Positions 1-12,003 of a stretch of DNA of 64,000 nt are shown piece by piece (the first letter of the stretch is position 1; each line of letters starts with the position of its first letter). The DNA is from Whitmania pigra (lineage: Eukaryota; Annelida; Clitellata; Hirudinida; Haemopidae), in contig JAJTWR010000477.1 in NCBI GenBank assembly GCA_021613335.1, positions 118,501 through 182,500 of the forward strand, in the 5' to 3' direction. Below the pieces are notes generated by a model. It saw only the letters and a program-made list of their open reading frames with translations, was not told where the DNA came from and ran no database searches. A program made the translations under genes and the position numbers.

Positions 1-1193
1 CAGGACAATTGAATAAATTAAATTTTACAATGTGAAACTTTAACTTACCGTTGAAAATTTTGAACCACCTAAATAATATTTAAAGCACATTAATCAAGAG
101 AAATTACTAGTTACTGTGCAACTAATTCAACTTGCATAACATTGCATAACATTAATAAAGGTTTCATAGTATGTGACATACCTTATTGATTCCTTTATTT
201 GAGTATGGTTATGCGGTTAATTTTATATCAGCAGCTTGCGTCAACTCTTAGTCATAACTTGATTGTTTTCTAACTCATTTAAATTAATAATAAATTAATA
301 AAATAAGTTTAAATAAGTCTTTTAATAAATTACTTTTAAATTTACCTTGATCGGTTGTAAGTATTATTGTATTAATAATATAAAATAAGTGAGACAAGTC
401 TTTAAATCGAAAAAAGTGCGAATGTTTTATTTACTTTATCTGCAGCAAATCTGTGCATAAAAATATTATTAAAGCATACTCATATTGTTAATTTCAATAA
501 GATATGTATCCAGAGCTAAATCTTATCATATTTGATCTCTCGAACCGCTGAGAATAAATAACGGCTGTTCTAAAGATGGGCAGCAAGCAGGAACGTCATT
601 TCAGTATTTTCCAAGGAGGGACTGATGGGGTGGAAACCCTCGCAAGACATGAGGAGATGACCTTTTTTGCATCTGGTCTGATTTTGATGCAATCAATTGA
701 AAATTGTGGTGCAGATACTTCTTTTTCATTAATTTAATTCTTGCTTGCATTTAGCTTCTATGTGACAAAAATAACTATAACAACATGTTTGGAAGAAGTT
801 CATGACACTGTTTTACATTAAAATGTCTTCAGCATATAAGAAATTTAAGTTAAACATATCAAAGATATATAGTAATTAGTTATGGCTAAGAAGAATATTT
901 AATCTTTCAAATGGGACTAAAACGATAAACATTAGTTTACAATTCAAATAATCGCAATGACACCATTCATAATCATTTGATAAATTTGCGAATAAAAACA
1001 TTTATTCAATAAACTTAAAATAAGCGAGTTTCAAGTTTAAATGTTGTGAAATGTTACATGAATGACGAATGAAATTGACAAATGTTTATTATCTTTTGTA
1101 TGTCTGATGCAAGGCATAATTTGAAAAGTTTCAAATTTAAATGTAATTGGTTAGATGTTCGATGTCTTGAATAACATGATAATCTTTTCTCAA
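1..1193. other. Gene-free left edge, downstream of paralog 1
   Basis: I see no supportable gene here. The stretch at about 120-262 is a diverged copy of non-coding DNA also found near 30,225-30,300 and near 2,998-3,100. Shared pieces are 'taataaaggtttcat' and 'acataccttattg'. Because the other two copies lie just upstream of family members, this may be the upstream flank of another member to the left of the window. That is inference. Confidence 0.4.
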
Positions 1194-2785
1194 TTATTGA
1201 AGAGCTTTATTGGAAGGTGTGTTGAGCTGTATAGCCATTATTTGATCCAGTTTTTCATCTATCACTTTTAAACATCCCATTCTTTCTTGAATGGTTTTCA
1301 TTAATATTTCCCTACTATCTCCTTCGTAAACCAATTTCTGGCATCTGGTTCCTGCATTATTGTTTGGTTCATTTAAAACGTCAAATTTAAAAATAAAGGT
1401 TTTTAATAGTACCAACTAGATTCACAGGTAGCAACATTAAATCCAAAAATAGATAATCTGGCTGAATTTTCTGAAACACACTCTTTGACTTCCACACTCT
1501 TCATTTTCAATTCAGAAACTTCTTTCAACAACAACAGTTTTTCTTCGATCAGGCATTGGTGACGTTGTTCTTTTATTTTAAAATTCGATTCGAATTCCAG
1601 ACACTTCATTTTTTCTTCATTCTTCCTGTTCTCTCTGATGTCATCATATCTTTCTCTGTTATCTGTATTCAATATTTAATTGTACAAAATGATTGCAATA
1701 ATTTATCTAATTTCAAAATGTATAAAGGCCATTTTAAACAAAGTTTTAACTGAAACAAAACGTAGTAAGTAACTATTGTTAATCACTTAAAATTATTACT
1801 TTCTTTAAGATAATGCTCAATTTTCAATATTTCCGACTTTGAAAGAGAACCATTTTCTCTCAATTCAGTGGTATTTACAAGCAATATGTCATTTCCAGAA
1901 TAAACTTCTTGTTCTTTCAAGATTTCATAGATTCTCTTTAGTCTATTCCTGGGCGTGTCCGAAAAGATTTTCCTCAGAGTATGCTCTAGTTTATCAGAAT
2001 CTGGAAACAGCAACAATTGCCAGCAATTACACTAACACACTGTAGTTAGCGAAAATGTTAATTTGTATATATTAATCTTTTTTTTTCCGTGTATTGGCTT
2101 CTGTTTTTTACTTAAAACCTTAAAACTGCCAAATTTGTTAAATAAATTCTGAATTAAATTATTAAATGTTTATAACAGTGATATTTCTGGTAAGTCACAT
2201 AATTTATTAATTAAATAATATTCTCTCTGCAACGCTTATTAAATTTTTATAACTCATAATGTTCTTAATAAACTACAATATAATAAAAATCAAAATAAAA
2301 TATTTAATATCTCACTCAATTCGAGAAACCTTTCGATTTTCTTAACCTCAGCTTCTAAGAAAAATCCATTATTCCACTGATTCTCAGTGATGCTTAGGAG
2401 ATCAGTTCGTTTTTTTATTTTTAGTCCATCTAGGTGAACTTTAGTTTCTTGGAATCTCTCGTAAGAAATATCTTCAAATATTTTCATCAATAGAAGGTCG
2501 AAATTTTCAGGATCTGAAAAACAGAAACCACATATGGACATTGATATAATAATGGCTAAAAATCTAAAATGGCTGAAATGCTAAACCAGGGTTTGTCATC
2601 CAGTCAATCAATTTCTTAGCTTCATAGCGCGTGAAGTTTGTAAGATCGTTGATTGCACGTTCATCGAGATATTTTAAATCTTTTACACAGCTTAAGCCTA
2701 TGTTTTTGAGGTTTTCTATCATTTCTTCATACTCATCAAGCAATTTGTTTGGAAATATCAGCTGAAGGAAGTTTATTAGATCCAT
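1194..2785 (-). CDS. Array family paralog 1 (A-B-B-C-T), five exons
   Basis: Product is unrecognised; the structure is intact. Read on the minus strand, the exons are 2785-2587 (A, starts MDLINFLQ), 2513-2316 (B), 2000-1800 (B, with SDTPRNRL core), 1662-1417 (coiled coil, starts DNRERYDDI after splicing) and 1351-1194 (terminal, stop TAA). Exon lengths 199, 198, 201, 246 and 158 give an uninterrupted 333-residue protein with all four introns in phase 1. Donors are GTTTAG, GTGAGA, GTAATA and GTTGGT; all acceptors are AG. The ATG is preceded five bases upstream by a good acceptor, so a non-coding leader exon is likely. No L exons are present. The first B is divergent (EDISYERF instead of GTPxxR). 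There is no signal peptide or convincing membrane segment, so a cytoplasmic coiled-coil protein is inferred. The terminal exon was placed by phase and is the least certain part. Confidence 0.7.
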
Positions 2786-2789
2786 TGCA

Positions 2790-3948
2790 CCTGCAATATC
2801 AGCAAAATATTTGTAAAATTTCGAAGATGAGACGGTAAATTTCACCTTGTCCACAACATGCTTTAATGCAATTAACAACAATCTGTAAGCAACCTAAACA
2901 AAACTTTGCCAACTTACCCTCGAACACTTAAAACCGCAGAACGAATATTTAAAACCTGTCATACCCAGCTTAATACAGACATTTTAAAGCCTCGGTAAGT
3001 ATTTGCTGATGAATAAGCTTATTGATTTCTTTGTAAGTTTGGGTTTTACAGATTTTTTTTATGCAACAGCTTGCATGAACTCTTAACCATACCTTGCCTG
3101 TTGTTTTAGCCTAGACACTCAAATTTCCACAACCATCAATTACTTGTTTAAAAATGTAGCAGTAACTCAAAACGAACACTTATTATAAATATTCTATGTT
3201 ATTTATCTTTAATTAATAATTAACTCATGCACTCACTCAGCATTTATCATAAAGAGCGACAACCCAAAGGGATATAACTCGCTAATGGGCTTCCTGTTCC
3301 AATGAAATGATTAAACGGCAAATAACATAAAAAAAAGATTTAAAAAAATCAATTATCAGAAGTAAACAAAATTAAGATAGCAGTTCAACAGAAGGAATTA
3401 TATGTACTCCAGAGAATACACTTGAGAATATTTTATTTATTTGAAATATATGAAGTTTATAAGTACAATATGGCAGTGTTTTGGAGTTATTTTAAAACAG
3501 CAAATGTGATGGTTTATTCACAAGCACCTGGATTAAATGTATTTTAAAGTACGACATGTGAACGAAACTTTAACGTTTCTACAGCTTTTCAGAAAATCTT
3601 CGACTTGATTCCTAGTTAAATTTAAATGCAAGGTCTATACTATTAAACAAGATTATTAAACATGTTCTGTTCATCATGTTCAATAGATTAGTAATAATCA
3701 TATTATCAGTGGTAACTGAGTTTAAACATGTTAGCGATTCCATTTGCGAAAGCAAGAGTTAAATCACCACATTATTTTCTAAAAACACGATAAAAAATGA
3801 AAGCAAAACTTAAAACATTTCAATGAAATATATTAAAGTAAGCATTTCCTTTAAAATAATCATAAACCAAATCGTTATGTTTATGATTATAAATATTTAA
3901 AATTATGATTATACATTATAAAAACCAAAATTTATTGCACGAAAATTC
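2790..3948. other. Gene-free spacer between paralogs 1 and 2
   Basis: No coding exon of the family or other gene is visible. The part near 2,998-3,125 resembles the non-coding repeat at 120-262 and ends in an AAATTTCC motif about 320 bases upstream of the paralog 1 start. The rest is plain AT-rich DNA. Confidence 0.4.
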
Positions 3949-5969
3949 TTAGTCTGCAGCTTCTAGATCTTTATGTTCTCTGATGCAGGATTTAAGAGGC
4001 ACAGCTGCAATAATTCTTGGACATTTTAACTTTTCCAGCACTTTATCATGTTTTACTCTCAATTCTTCTCTTTTAAGGTCAACATCTTTTATTTGTTTCG
4101 ATATTACATCTTTATACTTCATATTCTGGTCAGTAGGGGCTGTCAAAATATTACCTTATTTAATTTACATATTATTGAAAATTCGAAAATAAAACTTTCT
4201 GTCTGTAAGTCAAGCGGTATATTTCGAATCCTAAAACATGAAGTTTAACTGTTTCTTCCTCCACGAGTTTTGTATGTAATTCTTCCTTCTGCTCAGATAA
4301 TTTCCTAATTTCATCATTAAGGACTTTAGCATTGTCTTCAATCATTTTCAATTCAGATTTTAACTGCATTTATTGAAAAGCCATATTCGTTTCATATTCA
4401 ATAAGTTCTTTTTTGTCATTTGTTCTTTTCTCAACTCTAATATCTTCAAATCTTTCTTTATCATCTGCATAATCGAATAAATGCCTTAAAATGTATTACA
4501 ATATATAATATATATATCTTAAGAGTTCAAGCTAAATAGTTCGAAATAAATAAGTTTTGACTAATCTATAAGTTTGCCCTAGAAGGAATGACAAAGAGTT
4601 TTGTGTATTCACAGATATTTGATAGCTCTGATTAATCTACATCAAGAGTCTGTTTGTCGGTTTATTCAAGATGTTTTGATTGGATAAAAACAAAAACTCC
4701 GAAGAGAAAATGAACGAAAAAAAAAAACAGAACCAAAAATTACTAATAAAAAACCTAAATGTTTAAATCAAACAATAAATAAATAAAAAATAAATATATA
4801 TACAAAATTCTCATATAATATAATCTGCTTCAACCAGAGCAATGTCGGGTAGAACAGCTAGTTATAACTATATTATATATTGTGATAACTGAGCAATAAA
4901 TAATTAAGTTTATATTGCATAACAAATAAATAATTGAATCATTATGTAATTATTTTTACGGTTATACTCATTCTTTTTATACGTAGTTGATAAACATTTT
5001 AGCACAAAGTAGGAGTCCAGACAGCCCAGAAGCTCAAATATCCATTTGCATCCTAAAGTGTCTCAAATCCCTCAAACACTTTACTTCGGTTATTCAGTTT
5101 CATTAACACTCCGCCAAATATATACAGAAAGTACTCATTCTTTTATGATATCTCATTTAATACGTCACGAAAATTCCTAAAATTGTAATATGTTATGTAA
5201 ATAGTTCAATTTTCAGTACTTTAATGTCTAATAAATTTCTACTAAAGTTATAAGACCACTTACGTTGTTTGATGTACTGTTCAATTTTCAATAATTCAGT
5301 ATTTGAAAGAGCACCCTCTTTTCTCAATTTGTTCGTGTCAATAACCAAAACATCCTTTCCTGTATAAATTTCGTTGTTTTTCAAAACGTTCCCAATTTCA
5401 AGCAGTCTGTCGCTAGGAGTGCCGATAAAGATTTGTGACAAAACCTGTTCCAATGTTCCAGAATCCGTAACAGGAACTTTAAAGTTTAAATATTTGTAAT
5501 CGTAATTGCAAGTGTTTAAAAAATATTCTGCAATAAATTGTTTGATTCTATTTCTAATTTAATGATAAATTTTTATTTTAACTAGGTAGATTAAATGATT
5601 TTTATAAAATATATTTATTGGTATTTAAAGGAGAATGTTTTAATTTACGATAATTTACTCTTACTGATTGAAAAAATTAAATAAATTAATAGTCATGTGA
5701 TATCGAACATCTGATGATAATTAAAATAAATGACATTAAAATCTGTTCATATTGAAATAAAATATCTTGCCTTTTTTACAAAATTGACTAATTAATTTCT
5801 TAGTTTCAACGCAAGTCAAACATTCAAGTTGTTTGATACCTTCTTCATCAATGAATTCTAGGTCCGACATGGAATCTATGCCAATTGTCGAAAACCCATC
5901 AAGCATTTCTGAATATCTGACATCATTTTTATTAGGAAAAAGGTTGATCGGGAAACTTTTCAATTCCAT
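3949..5969 (-). pseudogene. Array family paralog 2 (A-B-C-T), decaying
   Basis: Exons on the minus strand are A 5969-5771 (MELKSFPINLFPNK), B 5464-5264 (IGTPSDRLLEIGNVL), C from 4464 to about 4180, and T 4139-3949. The architecture matches paralog 8. Three lesions suggest decay. At the family acceptor position of the B exon the AG reads GG; an in-frame AG twelve bases further upstream could substitute. The coiled-coil exon has an in-frame TAA at 4372-4370, in the codon before an ATG. I find no phase-1 GT donor at the end of the coiled-coil exon. The A exon uses a GC donor (AAG|GCAAGA). The terminal exon remains open and ends K-D-L-E-A-A-D. It could still make a shorter protein from the downstream ATG at 4369, but I consider the locus non-functional for the full-length form. 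Confidence 0.65.
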
Positions 5970-6698
5970 TGCGTCTAAAAATCACATTCATTTGCGGTTA
6001 ATCACCTCAATGAAATATATTTTACAAAAATTTCAGAAAATGTTTGAATTCAAATCGAATTGTAACTCTGTAAAAGGTTATTTCTAAAAAAATATATTAA
6101 GCCAAAAAAGATAGTCTTAATCATAAAGAAAATGCAATTAAAAGGAAATCTAAACTTAATAATACAATTATAGATAAGCAGTGGTAACTACAGCCACATT
6201 TAAATGTTTAAATAAGTCGTAGTAGGAGGAACATATTTTTTGTATACTTAGATATTACATTAGTAAGGTGAAGTACTAGTGGAATAGCAGTAAACATTTA
6301 ATTTCACAATAAAGACTCACACCGGAAGCAAAGACATTAACTTATTGAAATTTGTAACATGAAATAGATATTGGTGTCGGAAGCTTTACCCATTTACTTG
6401 TATTACAATCAATTAATTGTTTAAGAATTAGATTTATTTATGATTTAAAGGAATTTAGTAAGATATCAAGGAGTGAAATGAGAGGGCCCTCTCAAAGCTA
6501 AACAAAAGCTAAATAATAACTTTGGCTAGGGTTGGGGCTAAAACAAATTTATCTTTACAAACTATTCTAAAATAATTAATAGTAATAATGATAGAAATAG
6601 ATGGCAGTACTAACCTTCCATTTTAAGATTTTGGCCAAGTCAGATACCTGAAACTGGTGGAACACATGAACGATAGAAGAATTTATATTTAACACAGC

Positions 6699-6714
6699 TG
6701 ATTCAAAAAATTCC
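6699..6714. promoter_or_regulatory. Relaxed AP-1/kB-like composite upstream of paralog 2
   Basis: The sequence TGATTCAAAAAAATTCC lies about 730 bases upstream of the paralog 2 ATG. It is a weaker version of the TGAGTCA-GGGAATTTCC composite seen at 19,578, 38,854 and 50,247. Only the recurrence supports it; binding is inferred. Confidence 0.25.
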
Positions 6715-7319
6715 AGTGATTCAGAATTGTTACTTAGGCTAAATAGATAGTCGTCAGGGTAAAGGTGATCAAATAATTTGTAACAAATATTTCATTTCAA
6801 GTTATTAAATGAATTAATGTAAATGTATAGAGATCAAAATAAGAGATCAGATGTATATAGATCAAAAGTAAGACTATTTTTTTAAATATTTCACCAATGA
6901 AAGTTTGAAAAATGCGATTACATTTATTGCTCAACTAAAACTAAACGCATAGCTACCAATTATTCAAGGTCTGGGATCTTCGAATTGTTAATTCGGTCTA
7001 AAATTATAATCTGTTCAACACCAGAAATGGATAAAACAACTCTTTTTTACGTTGGTGTAAATGTGAGTGTAGAGTATTCTGTAAATTTAATTATTTTTTG
7101 AATTTGGCTGAATTAAGGTAAAGTAAATAAATAAGAATTTAACATTTTAATGATTATAATAACAATAATAAAAACCAAATACATAAACCATTATTTACGA
7201 TTATACTGATTGAATAACTTATGATTTAAACTGACTGAATTTTGCAAGTGAAGATACTAGGAAACTTTTAACTATTAATATTGGGTGATCAACCGCCCTA
7301 AATTGATATCTAAATGATA

Positions 7320-7620
7320 TAATACATTAGTTTATGAATGAGTTATTGTACATTTTATTAATATCACCACATAAACCTAATATGATCACTGGAATTTCCA
7401 CAATCAGATACCAGGGCCCATTGAAGGCCTTAATATTCAAACCACTTTGTAACAACCCTTAACAAAAATAAACATCATGCTTGAGTTAATTCAAAACAAT
7501 TTCGGATTAAACATTTGCTAGAATACGATGAAAACTCTAATAAAACACATTTAAATATTAAAAGTTTGAAAAAACACAATCTCATATAAAAATGCTACTA
7601 ACATACATTTTATTAATAAT
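7320..7620. repeat. Dispersed non-coding duplication, copy 1
   Basis: This segment matches 24,900-25,295 in the same orientation with many substitutions and small indels. A shorter part also resembles 17,950-18,100. All three contain a GGAATTTC motif. The origin is unknown. It is probably flanking DNA carried along in the duplication of array members. Confidence 0.5.
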
Positions 7621-8245
7621 GTTATTATGATGATATTAATTATTACCATCTACCGATGTTATAATTAAGTTAAAAGTGGCGCTAAACAAATGAACTTTTT
7701 ATTATTATTATTATTATAGTTATTTTAAAAAATATTTTTACTTGTCATGGAACATTGCTCCATTAAAGTGATCTAGGGGAAATTGATTTTAAATAAATAA
7801 ATAAATAATCGTGCAAAAAGATTTTTTATTTCGAAATAAATGAAAAAATTAAAAAAAAAAGAAGAAACACTAAAACCTTAGAAATGCTTTTGTTATTGTG
7901 CTTAATTATACATTCTCTTGGTTAATTGTACCACCGCACGTTTTTATGTTTAGAGGCTAGAGAAATATAATTGGAACATCACATTTTATTTGTTATTTTA
8001 GAATATCATGCTTTTAGTTTCAAATGTAATCACAGTGTTAGTTAGTACTTAAGCAACTTAACTACAGTTATCATAGGAGTACATTTTCTTAAGGTAAACG
8101 GCCCTCATTGTTGTTACAAAGTTCAAATGTGGCCCAACGTTGGAAAATGTTGCACATCCCCGATGTAAACAATAAATTTTGAAGTAATTTATTTCTTAGA
8201 TGAAATGATAAATTTAATGATTGATTGATTGATGTTTTATTAACG

Positions 8246-8318
8246 TCCGTTGCATAGCTAGATGATTAGCACGGTGCTCCCGCAGCGGGGTTTGAACCCC
8301 GTGCTGCCATCGTGAGAT
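8246..8318 (+). repeat. tRNA-derived SINE head, family 1
   Basis: The block has a box A like stretch (TAGCTAGATGATTAGCACGG) and a box B like stretch (GGGTTTGAACCCC) at tRNA-like spacing, preceded by ACGTCCGTTGCA. The same sequence appears inverted at 39,114-39,195. Two copies plus intact-looking pol III boxes support a SINE rather than a functional tRNA. A TGAT microsatellite lies immediately to its left. Confidence 0.6.
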
Positions 8319-8769
8319 AAATTTAATGTGTGAAAGCGGAAAATATATCCAATTAGTTTATCTTTATGAAGGTGATTTCCAAAATTTACTGGGTCCCGCC
8401 CTAGCTCGATTCCTGATCGATTTCAGTTGTTCTGTAATTTTGGCTTTCAAGGAATTTTTCTTAATTCATATTCATCTTGATCTTTTTATCAAACTCAACA
8501 GGATCTGATTATCACTACGACTTTCATGCGTCATGTTAGAATTGCAAGAAAGATAATTAGGAAGTTGCATCGACTATCAATTAATAATGACATGGAAAAT
8601 GGAAATTTAATATACTAAAATGATTTTGGGATGGCACTTTATTATTTGATTTAAAGTCAAACTCGGAAATAATCTGATTTTGTAACTTCAAATCATTTGA
8701 TTGCAAATAATAACTAACCAATAAGGTTATTACCATTTTATGTCATATACTTATTCCTATTCATTCTTA

Positions 8770-10513
8770 TTAATTTGTAATACAATTTCTTGTCACTTTC
8801 CGTGAAATGTTAATATCTCTCAACTCCTGATCTATGGCAGTTATTCTGTCACTTTTGGATTTTAAGGATTCTTGCCTAAACTCATATTCATCTTTTGCTT
8901 TTTGCAACTCCACAGAATCTGATGATTTAAAAAAAAAACATGATGTCATTACATGAAACATTAAAACAAAATAAATATCAGAACTCTAACCATTTTTGAA
9001 AAGTCCAAAAATTCCTTTTTGGGAATTTTGAGTGATCACTCCCTTTAATAGAATGCATTCGTTCTCTAGGCCTCGTATATCATCCTGAAAACGTTTCTTC
9101 TCATCTATCAAAGATTCGTAACGTTTCGTTTCTAATTCTTCTTTAGTCTTAAGTTCCTGTGTTTCCTTCTTTACCTTTGCCTTTGCAACATTTAATTCTA
9201 TTTTTCTTTGCTCAAATTTCTCTTTTTCCATATCTTCCTTCGACTTTGCTTCCATTAAATCCTTTTCTCGTTGGAAATTAATTTTCTCTCTTTCCATCTC
9301 TTCCTTAAACTTTGCTGCCCTTAACGTTTTTTCTCTTTGTAACTTTATATCCTCTCTTTTCATCTCGTTCATTGTTCTTGCTTCCATTAATTCTTTTTCT
9401 CTTTGCAGCTTTATATTCTTTCTTTCCATTTCCTCTTTTGCTTTTGCTTTCATTAATTCCATCTCTTCTTCCCTCAATAACCGTTCTCTTTCTGATTTAA
9501 ATTCAATCATTTTCAGTTCCTCCTGCTCTTTAAGTTGCAGGAATTTTAGTTCCTCCTCTTGTTTTAAAGCGTAAAACTTGATTTCTTCCTCCATTTTAAG
9601 GCGTGCACATTTCCTTTCATCCTCCGCTATTTTAACTGCTTTTATTTCTTCATATCTCTCTCTATAGTCTGAATAAATAATAATAGTTAATTTTATTTAT
9701 GAGCATATTAAAAAATACAATAGTTTAATATACACTGAATTATAAACAATATAGTATTACTTTTTTTAATATATTCTTCGATTTTTAGTATTTCAATATC
9801 TTTTAATGAATTCTTTTCTCGTAAAGTATTAGTGTCTACAATCTTCATATCTGATCCCGAATTTATGTGTTCATTTTTTAAAATGTTTTCAATTTCTGCC
9901 AGTCTGTCATCAGGAGTGTCCATAAATATTTGCTTCAATACACATTTTAGATCTTCTGCAATTGCATAAAATTGTTAACTTGTCTCATCCGATGAGTTCA
10001 TAAAATACAAACTTGTTTTTTCAAATTCTCTGTCGCTCATAAGCTTCTCATACTGCACTGGATATTCTGAAAATAAATGAAAAATTCAAAATTTATAGTT
10101 ATTTAACAATATCGCGACAGTTTATTAGCAGACGATAAAAAACAAATAAATTATGTTAGCCTCAGTATTCATCAGTAAAGTTTAAATCTTATTATAAACA
10201 TTACTTTTTTTAAAGTATTCTTCGAACTTTAACATTTCTGCATTTGATACAGACTCTTTTAGGTAAGAACTGTTTAAATCAATTATAAAAATATCCTTTC
10301 CGGAATAAATTTCCAGCTTATATAAAATCTGTTCAATTTCTTCTAATCTATTTCTAGATGTGCCAACAAATATTTTGTTCAGGACATGTCCTAGGCTTTC
10401 TACAAATAGAAATAAAATTTTTCTTTAATATTACTGATTATCATTGGTCAGATACTTACCAGATTTTTCCAATTCAGTCTTCTTTTTAATTTCGAAAAAT
10501 TGCTCTTTGTAAC
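8770..10513 (-). CDS. Array family paralog 3, long-form exons (L-B-L-B-C-T)
   Basis: Exons on the minus strand are L 10513-10460, B 10399-10205 (GTSRNRLEEIEQIL), L 10066-10013, B 9955-9761 (DTPDDRLAEIENIL), C 9668-8991 and T 8918-8770 (stop TAA). Lengths 54, 195, 54, 195, 678 and 149 keep phase 1 throughout. No A exon or in-frame start precedes this set. It probably belongs to the A-B-L exons at 11793-11108 once the E-S-H-stop exon is skipped. The joined long form would be 590 residues. The coiled coil is very charged (K/E/R) and carries about four 22-residue repeats with Q-R-E-K at their ends. It closes with G-I-F-G-L-F-K-N-G. The terminal exon adds a short second coil. No membrane segment is convincing. 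Confidence 0.7.
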
Positions 10514-10719
10514 CTAATTACAAATAAATTTTGAAAACCTTAAGTTAATTTTTTGGCAAAGCATATGAGTATATTTTAATAAATATATATATATATTAAT
10601 AATTAATAATTAATAACAATTATTTTGAGACACTTTTCAAACATAATGGGTGCAGATTATTAATCGATGAAATAAATTCCAGTGCTTAAAATTTCTTTAA
10701 CAGATTTTTATATGTGATC

Positions 10720-10800
10720 AACCAGCCCTGGGTAAGAGCACAATATAAATGTCTAAGAATAAGTCTCCTGACTTTAAATGAACTACCACATTTACTTATT
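10720..10800 (-). repeat. Decayed SINE tail (family 2)
   Basis: The string 'cctgggtaagagcacaatataaatg' and the following 'ctcctgac...aaatgaactaccac' resemble the tail of the SINE at 42,907-43,083 and the remnant at 21,530-21,615. Like them, it sits just 3' of the E-S-H-stop exon. Similarity is weak, so the call is tentative. Confidence 0.35.
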
Positions 10801-10831
10801 GCATTTCCATATCAGTTTTAATTAAATGATT

Positions 10832-11793
10832 TTAATGACTTTCTTCTAGGAAAGCTTCAATTTTTAAAATTTCTATATCTGGTAGAATATTTTCTTTTTT
10901 GAATTTGTCCAAATTAATAAATACAAGATCTTTTTTTGCAGTAATGCTCTGTCCTTTCAGAATCTCTTCAATTTCTGTGATTTTTTTCGTAGAAGTTCCA
11001 CTAAATATTTTATGTAAGGTTGGATTTAGATCTGTAAAAAGGCATAAAGTATTGTATTATTATGGAGAATAAATGTGTATATATCATCTTGATATGAGAC
11101 AACCTACCAGATTTATAGATTTCCTTTTTATTCATAATTTTATTGTAATAATCCTTGTTATCTAAATTTAATGAGATTAAGATATTTATTACATCATCTT
11201 TTGAAATAAAGCGATTGCAAAGATAAATATAACATGAGGGTGTGTTGTATTGTAAAGTAACGAAACATAGCGTAGCATTATATAACACAATAGCATAATA
11301 TATAGTAATAAAATTTCATGTTAAGGTTTTTTCTTTTTTGTTACTTTTTTGAAGAAAACTCTCAATTTTCACTAATTCATTTCTTGAAAAAAAAAATTCC
11401 GATGTCAATATCTTGATGTCGATGTCTAAAACATCCTTTCGCACATAAATATCATTTTCTTTCAAAAATCTTTCAATTTCTGTAATTCTGTCCCTGGGAG
11501 TGCCCGTAAATATTTCGCTCAAAACCTCCTCCAGTGTTTCTAGGAACATATCATTAATTTTAAATCTACACATATATTCATTGAATCAACTAACCGTTTT
11601 TTTCAAAATAATCTTTCAGCTTTTTAATTTCAATGCGATTAAAAGATTCAAGATTATTGGTGACTTCTTCGTCGAGATATTTCAAATCAGACGAGGATTC
11701 AAAACCCTCACGCTCCAGATTTTCAATCATTTTTGTGTACTTTTCCTGGTTTTTATTCGGAAATACAATTCGCAAAAAGTCTGTAAGATCCAT
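10832..11793 (-). CDS. Array family paralog 3, short form (A-B-L-B-stop)
   Basis: Exons on the minus strand are A 11793-11595 (MDLTDFLRIVFPNK), B 11539-11345 (GTPRDRITEIERFL), L 11161-11108 (DNKDYYNKIM) and a last B 11031-10832 ending F-L-E-E-S-H-TAA. Lengths 199, 195, 54 and 200 give a 215-residue protein with no lesion. The last B exon stops where other B exons splice; the bases after the shared A are GTCATT, a poor donor. The same ending occurs in paralogs 5, 7 and 9. An acceptor lies five bases before the ATG. The predicted product is small, soluble and helical, with three related domains. Its role is unknown. It is probably an alternative product of the same gene as the exons at 10513-8770. 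Confidence 0.7.
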
Positions 11794-12003
11794 TTCAGCT
11801 GCATTCAATTGATAATTAAAAATAATTATTATTTTACTCTTTCGTCTCATAATTTAATTAAAACTTTCTTATTTTGTTATTTATCACATAAAAAACAAAA
11901 AAACCAATACCGCTCTAAATAATAATAATAATGTATTTAGTCTTATTTTAGATTTGATACAGGCAGAACTTTGCTATTGAATGTATTTATAGCCAGTATA
12001 AGC

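Larger units (their letters stand above)
5975..8245. other. Gene-free upstream region of paralog 2
   Basis: No gene is supported. The part at about 7,320-7,620 is a diverged copy of 24,900-25,295, with shared blocks around 'aaacatcatgc' and 'aaacatttgct'. A GGAATTTCC motif lies at about 7,390. A short ATT run lies near 7,700. Confidence 0.4.

Noticed and set aside
8246..8318. A free-standing tRNA gene
   Set aside because: An inverted second copy at 39,114 shares bases outside the tRNA-like part, and a clean cloverleaf with anticodon arm is not evident.
9312..9500. Hydrophobic plus-strand frame that looks like a membrane protein (also 16,515-16,703 and 20,564-20,902)
   Set aside because: These are the antisense of K/E-rich coiled-coil exons; complemented Lys/Glu codons read as Phe/Leu/Ser.
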